Assembly: GCF_002699985.1 (NCBI RefSeq)
Contig: NZ_LKBT01000014.1
Location: 50,485-114,484, forward strand
Length of the DNA: 64,000 bases
Direction of reading: 5' to 3'
From: Pseudomonas sp. ICMP 561
Lineage (GTDB): Bacteria > Pseudomonadota > Gammaproteobacteria > Pseudomonadales > Pseudomonadaceae
Shown piece after piece: positions 16,866 through 25,344 of the stretch. The position numbers and the translations under genes were made by a program. Below the pieces are notes generated by a model. The model had not been told where the DNA came from. It made no database searches and saw nothing but the letters and a program-made list of their open reading frames with translations. Every line of letters starts with the position of its first letter. Within the stretch, counting starts at the first letter, position 1.

Positions 16866-17315
16866 ATGGCCGCTAAAGTTGAACCCTTCTGGATCCGCAA
16901 GACCCTCGCCCAACTGGACAATACCGAGTGGGAGTCGCTGTGTGACGGCTGTGGCCTGTGCTGTCTGCAGAAGCTTGAGGACGAGGACGACAACAGCGTC
17001 TATTACACGCGTATCGCCTGCAAGTTACTCGACCTGAAAACCTGCCAGTGCACGGATTACCCCAATCGCCGGGCATCGGTACCGGATTGCATCCAGCTCA
17101 CGCCGGGGCAGGCTGACGAATTCAAATGGTTGCCGCCGACCTGTGGTTATCGTCTGGTCAGCGAAGGCAAGGACCTGCCACTCTGGCATCACCTGGTGTG
17201 TGGTGATCGGGATGCGGTACACAAAGAGCGCATCTCTCAGTCTGGTCGCATGGTCAGCGAGAACAGCGTGCCTGAGGATGATTGGGAGGATTATCTGATC
17301 TTTCGCGCGGGTTGA
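16866..17315 (+). CDS. ycgN: YcgN family cysteine-cluster protein (UPF0260)
   Basis: A 149-residue protein of the YkgJ/YcgN zinc/iron-chelating superfamily. The cysteine pattern [10 protein letters not shown] (residues about 22-31), [11 protein letters not shown] and CIQLTP is intact, and the ending [13 protein letters not shown] block is typical. The function is not known; metal binding is inferred from the cysteines. The rnd-ycgL...ycgN neighbourhood is conserved in enterics and pseudomonads. Confidence 0.92.
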   Translation: MAAKVEPFWIRKTLAQLDNTEWESLCDGCGLCCLQKLEDEDDNSVYYTRIACKLLDLKTCQCTDYPNRRASVPDCIQLTPGQADEFKWLPPTCGYRLVSEGKDLPLWHHLVCGDRDAVHKERISQSGRMVSENSVPEDDWEDYLIFRAG

Positions 17316-17330
17316 ATCATTGCGCGTATC

Positions 17331-17516
17331 GGTAGGAGGCAACTTGTTGGCGAGGCGGTGTGTCAGTCATCGCCTCTCGCGAACAAGTTCGCTCCTACCA
17401 ATGCGGTGAAAGCTTCACGCGTTATTTTCAGGTTTGTCGCCGGGCCGGGTAGGAGGCAACTTGTTGGCGAGACGGTGTGTCAGTCATCGCCTCTCGCGAA
17501 CAAGTTCGCTCCTACC
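17331..17516. repeat. Two tandem REP doublets (REPINs), 'TAGGAGGCAACTTGTTGGCG' type
   Basis: The first doublet has arms 17331-17355 and 17373-17399; the second has arms 17448-17471 and 17490-17516. The two are almost identical to one another, spacers included, and to 15963-16032. Confidence 0.88.
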
Positions 17517-17529
17517 GGTACGGTGAGTT

Positions 17530-17904
17530 TTACAGCCCGTTCTTCGGCTTGGTCAGCGCTTCCAGACCTTCAGTCAGCGCGTCTTCAGTCGCCACTTCGG
17601 CTTTGGTCTTCAACAAGCTCAACTCATCACCGGCACGTTTGATGCGCGATTTGGCGATGTCCAGATCGTTGCGGCTTTTCTCGACCATGCTCTTGGCCGA
17701 GCAATGCCCGGTGATACCGCGGGCCAGCACCGCGCCGCCAATGGCCAGCTGAATCAGGCCGAAGAAACCGCCCCGACGCAGGCCTTTACCCATCATCAAT
17801 ACGCCGCCTGCCAGCGAGCCAACACGCTCCCAGCCTTGAACATTCTGTTCTGGTTTGCCTTCGATGGCGTCGTCAATGCGTTCTACGATCGGGGTATCGC
17901 TCAT
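17530..17904 (-). CDS. DUF2892 (YgaP-type) membrane protein
   Basis: A 124-residue protein. Residues about 22-72 form the DUF2892 unit: WERVGSLAGGVLMMGKGL, then a second hydrophobic helix, then ARGITGHCSAKSM. In YgaP this unit is a two-helix membrane anchor. A charged helical tail of about 50 residues follows. No rhodanese domain is present. The function is unknown. Confidence 0.8.
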   Translation of the reverse strand: MSDTPIVERIDDAIEGKPEQNVQGWERVGSLAGGVLMMGKGLRRGGFFGLIQLAIGGAVLARGITGHCSAKSMVEKSRNDLDIAKSRIKRAGDELSLLKTKAEVATEDALTEGLEALTKPKNGL

Positions 17905-17991
17905 GATGTTGCTCCATGATGGGATGATTTTCGGTTCAGTAAGAACTGACTATTGCCTTCCGAAACTGTTCAATCCATTTCACCGAGCTGT

Positions 17992-18480
17992 TTACGAATC
18001 AGCCTGTTCCCGACCGAATTGTGGACCTGAGCGCGTGTTGACGCCTTTGGCCATGCGGTCGTAAAGCACCACATTGACGGTGGCAGCCAGGTTCATACAG
18101 CCCTGAGTCGGGATGTAGACGACGTCTTCACACCAGTCGCGAATCTCTTTGTCCAGCGAGCCGTCTTCGGGGCCGAAGATATACAGTGCTCGGTCCGGGT
18201 GAGTGTATTCCGGCAGGGCGCGAGCCCCGTCCACCAGTTCGACCGCGACTGGAATGCAGCCCAGGGGCAGGATGCTTTTCAGGTCTTCGATGCCGATCAG
18301 CGGGATGTCCTGATGGATCTTTTTAGTGTCGGTAACGAAGTCCCGAGCGCGCTCATAGCGTTTACCGGTGTAGAACACCGACGCCACCCCATAACAACCC
18401 GCTGCACGCATCACGGAGCCTACGTTTTCCGGAGACTTGGGATTGAACAGGCCAATGCAGGCATAGCGTTTGTTTGCCAC
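17992..18480 (-). CDS. TrmH-family (SPOUT) RNA 2'-O-methyltransferase
   Basis: A 162-residue SPOUT methyltransferase. The three motifs are present: SPENVGSVMRAAG near residues 16-28, ALYIFGPEDGSL near 98, and PTQGCMNLAATVNVVLYDR near 124, which form the trefoil-knot SAM site. The size without an RNA-binding N-terminal extension resembles TrmL, which methylates the tRNA wobble base, but the Pseudomonas target is not certain. A divergent repeat and yajD lie upstream. Confidence 0.85.
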   Translation of the reverse strand: MANKRYACIGLFNPKSPENVGSVMRAAGCYGVASVFYTGKRYERARDFVTDTKKIHQDIPLIGIEDLKSILPLGCIPVAVELVDGARALPEYTHPDRALYIFGPEDGSLDKEIRDWCEDVVYIPTQGCMNLAATVNVVLYDRMAKGVNTRSGPQFGREQADS

Positions 18481-18523
18481 GGGAAAGTGCTCGCAGGGAA
18501 AAGCGGGCGATTATACGGTGGCA

Positions 18524-18602
18524 AAGCCGCAAGCGGTAAGCTACAAGCTACAAGCGGATTGGGTTGCTCTTACTTGCAGCTTGAAGCTTGCAGCTCGAAA
18601 CT
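18524..18602. repeat. Imperfect palindromic repeat, 'AAGCTACAAGCTACAAGC' type
   Basis: Short units (AAGCTACAAGCTACAAGC and the near complement TTGCAGCTTGAAGCTTGCAG) face each other across about 25 bases. Similar sequences are common in Pseudomonas intergenic regions. Confidence 0.6.
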
Positions 18603-18606
18603 GCTT

Positions 18607-18978
18607 CTATTCCTTCTTCATCAACCCCGCCAACGCCGCGAACGGGTTGTGCGTCGCCTTGGCGGCTTTCGGGCTGCTGGTGGAGCTTTCCGAGAAGTAC
18701 TGCTGGTCGGTGTAGCGCGAGTGTTCGTTGTCGTGGCAGTAAAGGCAGAGCAATTCCCAGTTGGAGCCATCCTGAGGATTGTTGTCGTGGTTGTGGTCGC
18801 GGTGGTGCACGGTCAGTTCGCTCAGGCGCTTGCCGGCAAATTCACGGGCGCAGCGGCCGCAGACGTGGGGGTACATGCGCAGCGCCTTGTCGCGATAACC
18901 CATCTCGCGGTCGCGCTGGGCGTCGGCGAGGATGCGATCCAGCTTGGCGGTGTGGGAGGGTGGATTGGCCGTGCTCAT
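18607..18978 (-). CDS. yajD: YajD-type HNH nuclease family protein
   Basis: A 123-residue HNH protein. The CGRC pair near residues 40-43, LTVHHRDHNHDNN near 55-67 and CLYCHDNEH near 77-85 form the HNH/zinc fold. A low-complexity C-terminal tail of about 30 residues follows. YajD homologues are core genes in proteobacteria rather than phage genes; the DNA target is unknown. Confidence 0.87.
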   Translation of the reverse strand: MSTANPPSHTAKLDRILADAQRDREMGYRDKALRMYPHVCGRCAREFAGKRLSELTVHHRDHNHDNNPQDGSNWELLCLYCHDNEHSRYTDQQYFSESSTSSPKAAKATHNPFAALAGLMKKE

Positions 18979-19049
18979 GAGGTCACCTGTATCGGATTCG
19001 GTCGATGAAACAATAATGAATGCGTCAAGTCTAGCGCGTCGCGTCGGGT

Positions 19050-19736
19050 TCAGCCTTTGAGTTTTTCGGCGATCCAGATGGTGTGCCGCGTGCCCTTGTT
19101 GCCGTGGGCGAAGACTTGCACCTCCTCAGCCTTGAAACCGGCCTTGCGCAGCTTGTCGGAAAACTTCTGATCGGCGCTGGCTGACCACACAGCCAGAATG
19201 CCTTTGGGGCGTAGAGCCTGCGCACACGCGGCCAGTCCACCGGAAGAGTAGAGCCAGCTGTTGGATTTCTGCGTCAGGCCTTCGGGGCCGTTGTCCACGT
19301 CGAGCATGATCGCATCGAAGCCATGAGGCTCGCTTTTCAGTACCTGAGCGACGTCTTGAACGATCACTTTGGCGCGTGGATCCAGTAGCGGATTACCAGA
19401 CTTCTCGCCCAGTGGCCCGCGATTCCACTCCACTACACCGGGTACCAGCTCAGCGACCAGCACTTCGCCATTCTTGCCCAGGTGCTTGAGCGCAGAGGCC
19501 AGGGTAAAACCCATGCCGAGGCCGCCGATCAATACGCGAGGCTGTACCCGTGAAGCCACTTTTTTGCAGGGGATCTCCGCCAAAGCGTCTTCGGAGCCGT
19601 GCATGCGAGTGTTCATCAACTGGCCGCCATCGCCGCCCTGAATCTTGATCACAAAGTCTTCACCGTATTCGAACAGGCACAAAGCACCGCCGTTATCGGG
19701 AATGGCAGTGGTGTCGAGCAGTACGAAACGTTTCAT
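19050..19736 (-). CDS. Spermidine-synthase-like SAM-fold protein
   Basis: A 228-residue Rossmann-fold protein. VLIGGLGMGFTLASAL near residue 62 is the SAM-binding glycine loop and IMLDVDNGPEGL near 136 the second acidic motif. It resembles the spermidine-synthase-fold methyltransferases rather than true SpeE, since the full aminopropyl-acceptor motifs are absent. The frame extends to 19817, but MKRFVLLDT at 19736 fits the family start. The ribosome-binding site is weak. Confidence 0.78.
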   Translation of the reverse strand: MKRFVLLDTTAIPDNGGALCLFEYGEDFVIKIQGGDGGQLMNTRMHGSEDALAEIPCKKVASRVQPRVLIGGLGMGFTLASALKHLGKNGEVLVAELVPGVVEWNRGPLGEKSGNPLLDPRAKVIVQDVAQVLKSEPHGFDAIMLDVDNGPEGLTQKSNSWLYSSGGLAACAQALRPKGILAVWSASADQKFSDKLRKAGFKAEEVQVFAHGNKGTRHTIWIAEKLKG

Positions 19737-19829
19737 TGAGGACTCGTCTGGAGGTAGATTTTTGACCATAGGTCGTCGGCCAGGAGTAGGCTGAACGGCA
19801 CAACAATCGTTTGGCACAGGAGGCCATTG

Positions 19830-20114
19830 ATGAAGCGCGCTATTCTACCGGCGATTATCCTGACTGCGCTCTGGGTAAATGTCGGCTATGCAGATAATCA
19901 GTCTGCGGCATCTATCCCCGCATCGGGTTCGCCGGGCACCGCTACACCGACGCCGTATCCTCAGGTCGTTCCGCCGGGGCCTGCGCTCATAAACGGGACG
20001 CAGGGCGACGGGGCATTGCTGCCCAAAGTCGAACTGCCGCAGCCGCCCAAAGGGCAGCCGGTGCCTGGGCAGGATCCGAATATTCCTACGCCTATGCCGG
20101 CTCGGCCTAAATAA
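19830..20114 (+). CDS. Small exported proline-rich protein
   Basis: A 94-residue protein with a clear signal peptide (MKRAILPAIILTALWVNVGY-A) and a mature part very rich in P, G and T. CAGGAGG is 5 bases before the ATG, an excellent ribosome-binding site. No cysteine lipobox. Probably periplasmic; no function known. Confidence 0.75.
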   Translation: MKRAILPAIILTALWVNVGYADNQSAASIPASGSPGTATPTPYPQVVPPGPALINGTQGDGALLPKVELPQPPKGQPVPGQDPNIPTPMPARPK

Positions 20115-20168
20115 CTGAATGATTGCTGACGTCCCAGTGGCTAAAGTGTTCTGTGGACGCTACAAAAC

Positions 20169-20259
20169 TGTAGGACCGGCTTTAGCCGGGAGAGCTGCAT
20201 TTCCGTCCATGCAAATCCAGCGCTGGTAACGACATCCTCCCGGCTAAAGCCGGTCCTAC
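20169..20259. repeat. REP doublet (REPIN), 'GGACCGGCTTTAGCCGGGAG' type
   Basis: Arms at 20169-20192 and 20236-20259 are near-perfect reverse complements. The same type is at 24428-24518, and a lone half is near 50505-50520. Confidence 0.9.
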
Positions 20260-20295
20260 GAGGTCAACGCCTTGGCAAGCTTGCTGCGGGCACCG

Positions 20296-20772
20296 CTAAA
20301 CCTGCTGCGCCAATAACTGGCCATCAACCATGCGCAGGCGCTTGGACAGCGACGTTGCCAGCGCACGGATGATTTTCGCGGCAACCCGCGGGGCTTCATC
20401 AAGCATTTTTTCCAGCGCGTCCCGGCCCAGATTCAGCAACTGACAATCGGTTGCGGCGATGCAACTGGCTGAGCGGCGTTCGCCATCCAGCACAGCCATT
20501 TCGCCAAATGCCCGGCCACGACGCAACACGGCGATTTCCACCGTCTGCCCTTCAGGGTTGAGTTTCTGCACCGAGACCGTGCCCAAATGGATGATGCTCA
20601 TGAACGAGCCCGGGTCGCCTTCGCTGAAGATCGCTTCGCCCTTGGCAATCGATGCCATGTTGAAGTAGCCCGCAGCGGTCTGGAAATCAGCAGGCAGCAG
20701 TGGGTCAAACAGCCCACAGTCCATGAGCATGTCGCGGATTTCGTTATTCAGGTGTGACGGTTGTTCTGACAT
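20296..20772 (-). CDS. Cyclic-nucleotide-binding-domain protein (no DNA-binding domain)
   Basis: A 158-residue protein made almost only of a CRP-type cNMP-binding barrel (FSEGDPGSFMSIIHLGTVSV, then GRAFGEMAVLDGERRSASC near residue 88, the phosphate-binding cassette). The C-terminal helix-turn-helix of CRP/FNR is missing, so it is probably a sensor or partner protein rather than a transcription factor. The start at 20772 is favoured over the open extension to 20835. Confidence 0.83.
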   Translation of the reverse strand: MSEQPSHLNNEIRDMLMDCGLFDPLLPADFQTAAGYFNMASIAKGEAIFSEGDPGSFMSIIHLGTVSVQKLNPEGQTVEIAVLRRGRAFGEMAVLDGERRSASCIAATDCQLLNLGRDALEKMLDEAPRVAAKIIRALATSLSKRLRMVDGQLLAQQV

Positions 20773-20879
20773 GGTCGGGTCTTGTTTTGGCCAATCGACG
20801 GTGTTGATGTATTTGCGCGAGGTCGGACGCTTCAAGCGTCCGACCCCACAGCTACTAAGACACGGATTTCAAACCGAGT

Positions 20880-22940
20880 TCATGGCTTGATCTGCAATAC
20901 CTTGAAGATAAACCCGTATTCGAGTGCCACGTCACGCAAACCCTGATAGCGACCGCTCATGCCGCCGTGGCCTGCGCCCAGTTCGGTCTTGAGCAGCAGC
21001 AGGTTATCGTCGGTCTTGTTAGCCCGCAGTTTGGCCACCCACTTGGCCGCCTCCCAATACTGCACCCGGCTATCGTTGTAGCCCGCGATCACCAGCATGG
21101 CCGGGTAGTGTTGGGCGCTGACGTTTTCATACGGCGCATAGGCTTTGATTCGCTCATAAACCTCTGGCTCCTGCGGGTTGCCCCACTCGTCGTACTCGGT
21201 GACGGTCAGCGGCAGGTCGGGATCCAGCATGGTGTTGAGCACATCAACGAAGGGTACTTCGGCAATCGCGGCCTTGAACAACTCGGGACGCTTGTTGACC
21301 ACTGCCCCAATCAACAGGCCACCTGCGCTGCCACCACTGATCACCAGTTGTTCGGCGCTGGTGCGCTTCTCGGCGATCAAGTGTTCAGCGCAACTGATGA
21401 AGTCGTCGAAGGTGTTCTGCTTGTTTTCCTGCTTGCCGTCGCGATACCAGGCTTCACCCAGTTCGCCGCCGCCCCGCACATGAGCGATGGCAAAGGCAAC
21501 GCCACGGTCCAGCAAGCTCAGGCGGGCATGGGAAAACCACGGGTCAAGGCTTTCGCCGTAGGCACCGTAGCCATACAGGTACAGCGGTGTCGGCTGGTCG
21601 GCCAGTTCACGCTTGACCACCAGGCTGATCGGCACTTGCGTACCGTCCCTGGCGGTGGCCCACAAACGCTGGCTGACGTAAGCGTCGGCATCGAAAGGGC
21701 CGAGCACCGGGGTTTCCTTGAGGACCGATTGCTCGCCGCTGGCCAGCGTCAGTTGACGTACCTGAGCCGGTCGATTCAAGGACTGGTAGCGCAGGCGGAT
21801 TTTATCGCTGTCGAACTCCAGCGTGTCCTGCACGTAAAGGCTGTAAGCCGCATCCGGTAACTGCACGCGATAGGCAGGCAGACCTTGCGGGCGCACCTCG
21901 ATGATCGGCAAGCCTCCTTCGCGCAGGCTAAGGGTCAGGCCCTTGGCGTTGAGGCTCAGACCTTCAAGCATCACCGTGTCGCTGTGCGGGACCAGCACTT
22001 GCCAGTCATTGCGGGTCGGTACGCCAGTGGCTTTTTGCTTAGCCTGATACAGCGCAAAGTTGATGCCGTCCTGATTGCTACGGATCAGCCAGCTCCACAC
22101 GCCATCCACCTGGCCGTGATCGATGGAATATTCGTGGCCTTCAACGCGCGGTGCCATGCACACGAATACATGTTGCGGTCGATCAGCATCCAGCACCCAG
22201 GCTTCGCTGGTGGTTTTGCTGTCGAGCCCGAGAATCAACTGCTTTTCCGAACTGCTGCGATAGCAATGCAGGAAGAAGCGTCCGTCTGGCTCGCTGAAAA
22301 CCAGATCCGCCGAGTCATCACCCAGTCGGTGGCGATACAGCTTGTGAGGCCGATGGGTATCGTCCAGTTCGCCAAAAAACAGCGTCTGGCTGTCATTGGC
22401 CCAGGTCATGCTGCCGTCGCAATCTTCAAACGGCAGGCTGCTGACCTGACCATTGCTCAGCTCTTTGACGTAAAGCTGATAAACCTCTTCGCCGGTGGTG
22501 TCCAGGCTGTAGGCCAGACGCTGGTGGTCCGGGCTGATGCTGAAGGCCCCGAGGGAGAAGAAACCGCCCCCCGCCAATACATTGGGGTCGAGCAATACTT
22601 CTTCACGGCTTTCGTCGATGCTCATCGAGTCGTCTGCCGGACGCGGGCAGCGGTAATGCCGGGCGTATTCGTCACCCTCGGTGGTGCGGGTGTAATACAG
22701 ATACGGTCCCCAAGGTGAGGGCAGCGACAGGTCTGTTTCAAGAATGCGGCCTTTGATCTCCTGAAACAGCGTCTCGCGTAGCGCTTCCTGATCCGCAAGC
22801 TGTGTCTGCTGCCAGGCGTTCTCTGCCTTGAGGTAGTCGAGAACTTCCTCGGTGTCGCGGTTTTGCAGCCAGGCGTAAGGATCTGCGCCATCGGCTTTGC
22901 GGGCGAGGGGGGCAGTTGATGCTGAATTCGATAAGGTCAT
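20880..22940 (-). CDS. ptrB: Prolyl oligopeptidase family serine peptidase (oligopeptidase B)
   Basis: A 686-residue S9 peptidase. An N-terminal seven-bladed propeller covers residues about 70-400 and an alpha/beta-hydrolase domain covers 410-680. The nucleophile is in ISGGSAGGLLIG near residue 525; the aspartate and histidine are in AGYNDSRVQYWE and LGAGHGGMSGR. The acidic VTEYDEWGNP block is typical of oligopeptidase B, which cuts after basic residues in short peptides in the cytoplasm or periplasm. No signal peptide is seen. Confidence 0.93.
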   Translation of the reverse strand: MTLSNSASTAPLARKADGADPYAWLQNRDTEEVLDYLKAENAWQQTQLADQEALRETLFQEIKGRILETDLSLPSPWGPYLYYTRTTEGDEYARHYRCPRPADDSMSIDESREEVLLDPNVLAGGGFFSLGAFSISPDHQRLAYSLDTTGEEVYQLYVKELSNGQVSSLPFEDCDGSMTWANDSQTLFFGELDDTHRPHKLYRHRLGDDSADLVFSEPDGRFFLHCYRSSSEKQLILGLDSKTTSEAWVLDADRPQHVFVCMAPRVEGHEYSIDHGQVDGVWSWLIRSNQDGINFALYQAKQKATGVPTRNDWQVLVPHSDTVMLEGLSLNAKGLTLSLREGGLPIIEVRPQGLPAYRVQLPDAAYSLYVQDTLEFDSDKIRLRYQSLNRPAQVRQLTLASGEQSVLKETPVLGPFDADAYVSQRLWATARDGTQVPISLVVKRELADQPTPLYLYGYGAYGESLDPWFSHARLSLLDRGVAFAIAHVRGGGELGEAWYRDGKQENKQNTFDDFISCAEHLIAEKRTSAEQLVISGGSAGGLLIGAVVNKRPELFKAAIAEVPFVDVLNTMLDPDLPLTVTEYDEWGNPQEPEVYERIKAYAPYENVSAQHYPAMLVIAGYNDSRVQYWEAAKWVAKLRANKTDDNLLLLKTELGAGHGGMSGRYQGLRDVALEYGFIFKVLQIKP

Positions 22941-23082
22941 GCAGGGCTCTCTCGTGGAGGCGCCTGGCGCAAGCGGGGAAAATGAAAAGCCGCTGCACCG
23001 GACTAATACTCAAGCCGGACAAGCCGGGTTGGCGAAAAGCCGTTATCATAAGCGCCTCTTTACCTGCCTTACCACGGATGTC

Positions 23083-23571
23083 ATGACCGAGAACGACTAT
23101 ACGATCGCCTGGGGGCTCTACGCTTTTGCTGCGTTGGGCTGTCTGCTGGTTTGGTTTCTGGCGACCCGCTGGATGTGGCGTTACCTGCGCGAGCCGCTGG
23201 TGGTGATCGTTGCGGTGTTGCTGTTTACGCCGACGATGATCGACGCCACCAAGGAAATTTACGCGCCTGCTGTTGCCATCACCGCTCTGGACCTTTTGTT
23301 CAAGGTGGGCAGTAACGTCTGGAACGCGCTGTCTGACCTGGCCATGTACGGCCTGATTGCCCTTGTGGTTTACGTGCTGTTCGCGCTGATTCGCTGGCCG
23401 CTGGAAAAAAGCTGGAAAGCTCGCCATCCGGAAAAGCCGGTCCAGCCTGAAAACCCGGCTGACGCCGAAGAAGACGATGAGCCTTTTTCCGGGACTGACC
23501 GCAATACGCGTAAACCGGCGGCTCCCGCAGTCAATACCAGCAGCCGTTCGCGAGTCGAACCGCGCCTTTGA
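23083..23571 (+). CDS. Conserved membrane protein of unknown function
   Basis: A 162-residue protein with three predicted membrane helices (residues about 7-27, 37-57 and 84-104) and a hydrophilic, charged C-terminal tail of about 55 residues. The frame is open from 22897, but that part is hydrophilic and antisense to ptrB; the ATG at 23083 starts the hydrophobic protein. It lies next to the yafJ-type amidotransferase. Confidence 0.7.
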   Translation: MTENDYTIAWGLYAFAALGCLLVWFLATRWMWRYLREPLVVIVAVLLFTPTMIDATKEIYAPAVAITALDLLFKVGSNVWNALSDLAMYGLIALVVYVLFALIRWPLEKSWKARHPEKPVQPENPADAEEDDEPFSGTDRNTRKPAAPAVNTSSRSRVEPRL

Positions 23572-23630
23572 ATCCTCCTCCGGCGCTTGTGTCGCCATGC
23601 TGCTGAACGTTTGCAATCGAGAACCTGAGC

Positions 23631-24404
23631 ATGTGTGAACTACTGGGCATGAGCGCCAATGTCCCGACTGACATCGTTTTCAGCTTTACCGGCCTGATAC
23701 AGCGCGGCGGGCGTACCGGCCCGCATCGTGATGGTTGGGGGATCGGCTTTTACGAAGGCCGTGGCTTGCGCTTGTTCCAGGACCCTGCGGCCAGCAGCGA
23801 GTCGGAAATTGCCCAATTGGTGCAGCGTTATCCCATCAAAAGCGAAGTGGTGATTGGCCACATCCGTCAGGCCAATGTCGGCCGCGTATGTCTGTCCAAT
23901 ACCCATCCCTTTGTGCGCGAACTCTGGGGCCGTAACTGGTGTTTTGCTCATAACGGCCAGTTGGCGGAATTCGGTCCCCTGGCGACGTTCTATCGCCCGG
24001 TGGGTGACACCGACAGCGAGGCGGCCTTCTGCGATTTGCTTAACCGCGTGCGTGAAGCGTTCCCTGAACCGGTAGAAGTCGAAGAACTTCTGCCGTCGCT
24101 GGTCGAGGCGTGCAGTCACTATCGCAGCAAGGGTGTGTTTAACTGCTTGCTCAGTGATGGCGACTGGCTGTTTTGCTTTTGCAGTACCAAACTGGCTCAT
24201 ATCACCCGTCGCGCTCCGTTTGGTCCGGCACGGCTGAAGGATGTCGATGTTATCGTCGATTTTCAGGCTGAAACGACACCCAATGACGTGGTGACAGTGA
24301 TTGCGACAGAGCCGTTGACCGAGAACGAAAACTGGAACCGCTACGAACCGGGTCAGTGGGCGCTCTGGCGGCGGGGTGAGTGTGTGGCGAGCGGCAATAC
24401 CTGA
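23631..24404 (+). CDS. yafJ: Class II glutamine amidotransferase (YafJ-like)
   Basis: A 257-residue protein. The second residue is cysteine (MCELLGM), which becomes the N-terminal nucleophile after Met removal. The glutaminase motifs [16 protein letters not shown] near residue 28, HIRQANVG near 75 and FAHNGQL near 105 are intact. There is no synthase domain, so the acceptor of the ammonia is unknown. Confidence 0.9.
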   Translation: MCELLGMSANVPTDIVFSFTGLIQRGGRTGPHRDGWGIGFYEGRGLRLFQDPAASSESEIAQLVQRYPIKSEVVIGHIRQANVGRVCLSNTHPFVRELWGRNWCFAHNGQLAEFGPLATFYRPVGDTDSEAAFCDLLNRVREAFPEPVEVEELLPSLVEACSHYRSKGVFNCLLSDGDWLFCFCSTKLAHITRRAPFGPARLKDVDVIVDFQAETTPNDVVTVIATEPLTENENWNRYEPGQWALWRRGECVASGNT

Positions 24405-24427
24405 TTTTCGGGAGCAGTGCGCAATGT

Positions 24428-24518
24428 TGTAGGACTGGCTTTAGCCGGGAGGACGTCGGAACATTCGCCAAATCTCCGTTGCCTGAAATACTGCCCTCCC
24501 GGCTAAAGCCGGTCCTAC
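24428..24518. repeat. REP doublet (REPIN), 'CTGGCTTTAGCCGGGAGG' type
   Basis: Arms at 24428-24452 and 24495-24518 pair with one or two mismatches; same family as 20169-20259. Confidence 0.88.
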
Positions 24519-24633
24519 GAGGTCGAGGTCGAGGTCAAGGGCTCGGGCGCCAGCTTGCAGGCAAACATAGAATCTCCCACAGTAGGGATGCAGTCCAAAT
24601 CCAATAGATGTGCCTGGTTTGAGAGGGATCTAA

Positions 24634-25158
24634 ATGCTGCGAAGTTATCTGCGATTGGTCTTGTTCACAGCGGGCCTGTTGTTCGGGGTTCAGATACCGG
24701 GTTTCATCAGCGATTACGGCAAGCGGGTCGAGGCGCATCTGCTTGAAGCTCAGCAGAGCGTGCGAGGATACAACGCCACCGCGCAACAGTTCTTCAAAGG
24801 CGATGTGCAGGCGTTGATTCAGCACTACCGCAACAGTGAGGACCCGGTGTTCCGTAGCGACGCCGATACCATCAACACGCTCTTGACCCGCACCCAGGTC
24901 CTGGAGCGTGAATGGCTGGCAATGCAAGGTCCTTGGTATGCCCGGGCGATTCACGTCGCAGTGGCCGCCGATGCCGATATTCGCAGCGAGACCTGGAATG
25001 GTTACACCTGGCAGGTGTTGCTGGCACCCGACGTTATTGCGTGGGGTATCGTCAGCGCGCTGTTGCTGGCGTTCCTGATCGAAAGCTTCTTCCTGATGAT
25101 CAACTGGGTCGTCAATGGCGGTCGCCGCAAGCATCGTCCGGAGCGGGACTGGCGCTGA
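24634..25158 (+). CDS. DUF2937 family membrane protein
   Basis: A 174-residue protein with one N-terminal hydrophobic helix (MLRSYLRLVLFTAGLLFGVQ), a helical periplasmic-like middle, and a second membrane helix near residues 130-155 (WGIVSALLLAFLIESFFL). The layout and length match DUF2937. The function is unknown. Confidence 0.75.
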   Translation: MLRSYLRLVLFTAGLLFGVQIPGFISDYGKRVEAHLLEAQQSVRGYNATAQQFFKGDVQALIQHYRNSEDPVFRSDADTINTLLTRTQVLEREWLAMQGPWYARAIHVAVAADADIRSETWNGYTWQVLLAPDVIAWGIVSALLLAFLIESFFLMINWVVNGGRRKHRPERDWR

Positions 25159-25210
25159 TTTTAGCCCCGGTATCTCTACACCGCGCTATATCGAGGCAAA
25201 CATTGGACCT

Positions 25211-25298
25211 GTTGGAGCGAGGCTTGCCCGCGAAGCAGTCAATGCGGTAAGTCAGACGCACCGCATTATTGTCTTTCGCGGGCAAGCCTCGCTCCAAC
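25211..25298. repeat. REP doublet (REPIN), 'GGCTTGCCCGCGAA' type
   Basis: 24-base arms at 25211-25234 and 25275-25298 are perfect reverse complements. Confidence 0.9.
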
Positions 25299-25344
25299 AG
25301 GTTCTGGGTAGATTCAGATAGCTCCGCGCTGTTTGATGAGAGTG

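Noticed and set aside
17331..17516. CRISPR-like repeated units
   Set aside because: Units are inverted REP arms with similar, not unique, spacers, only two copies occur, and no cas genes are nearby.
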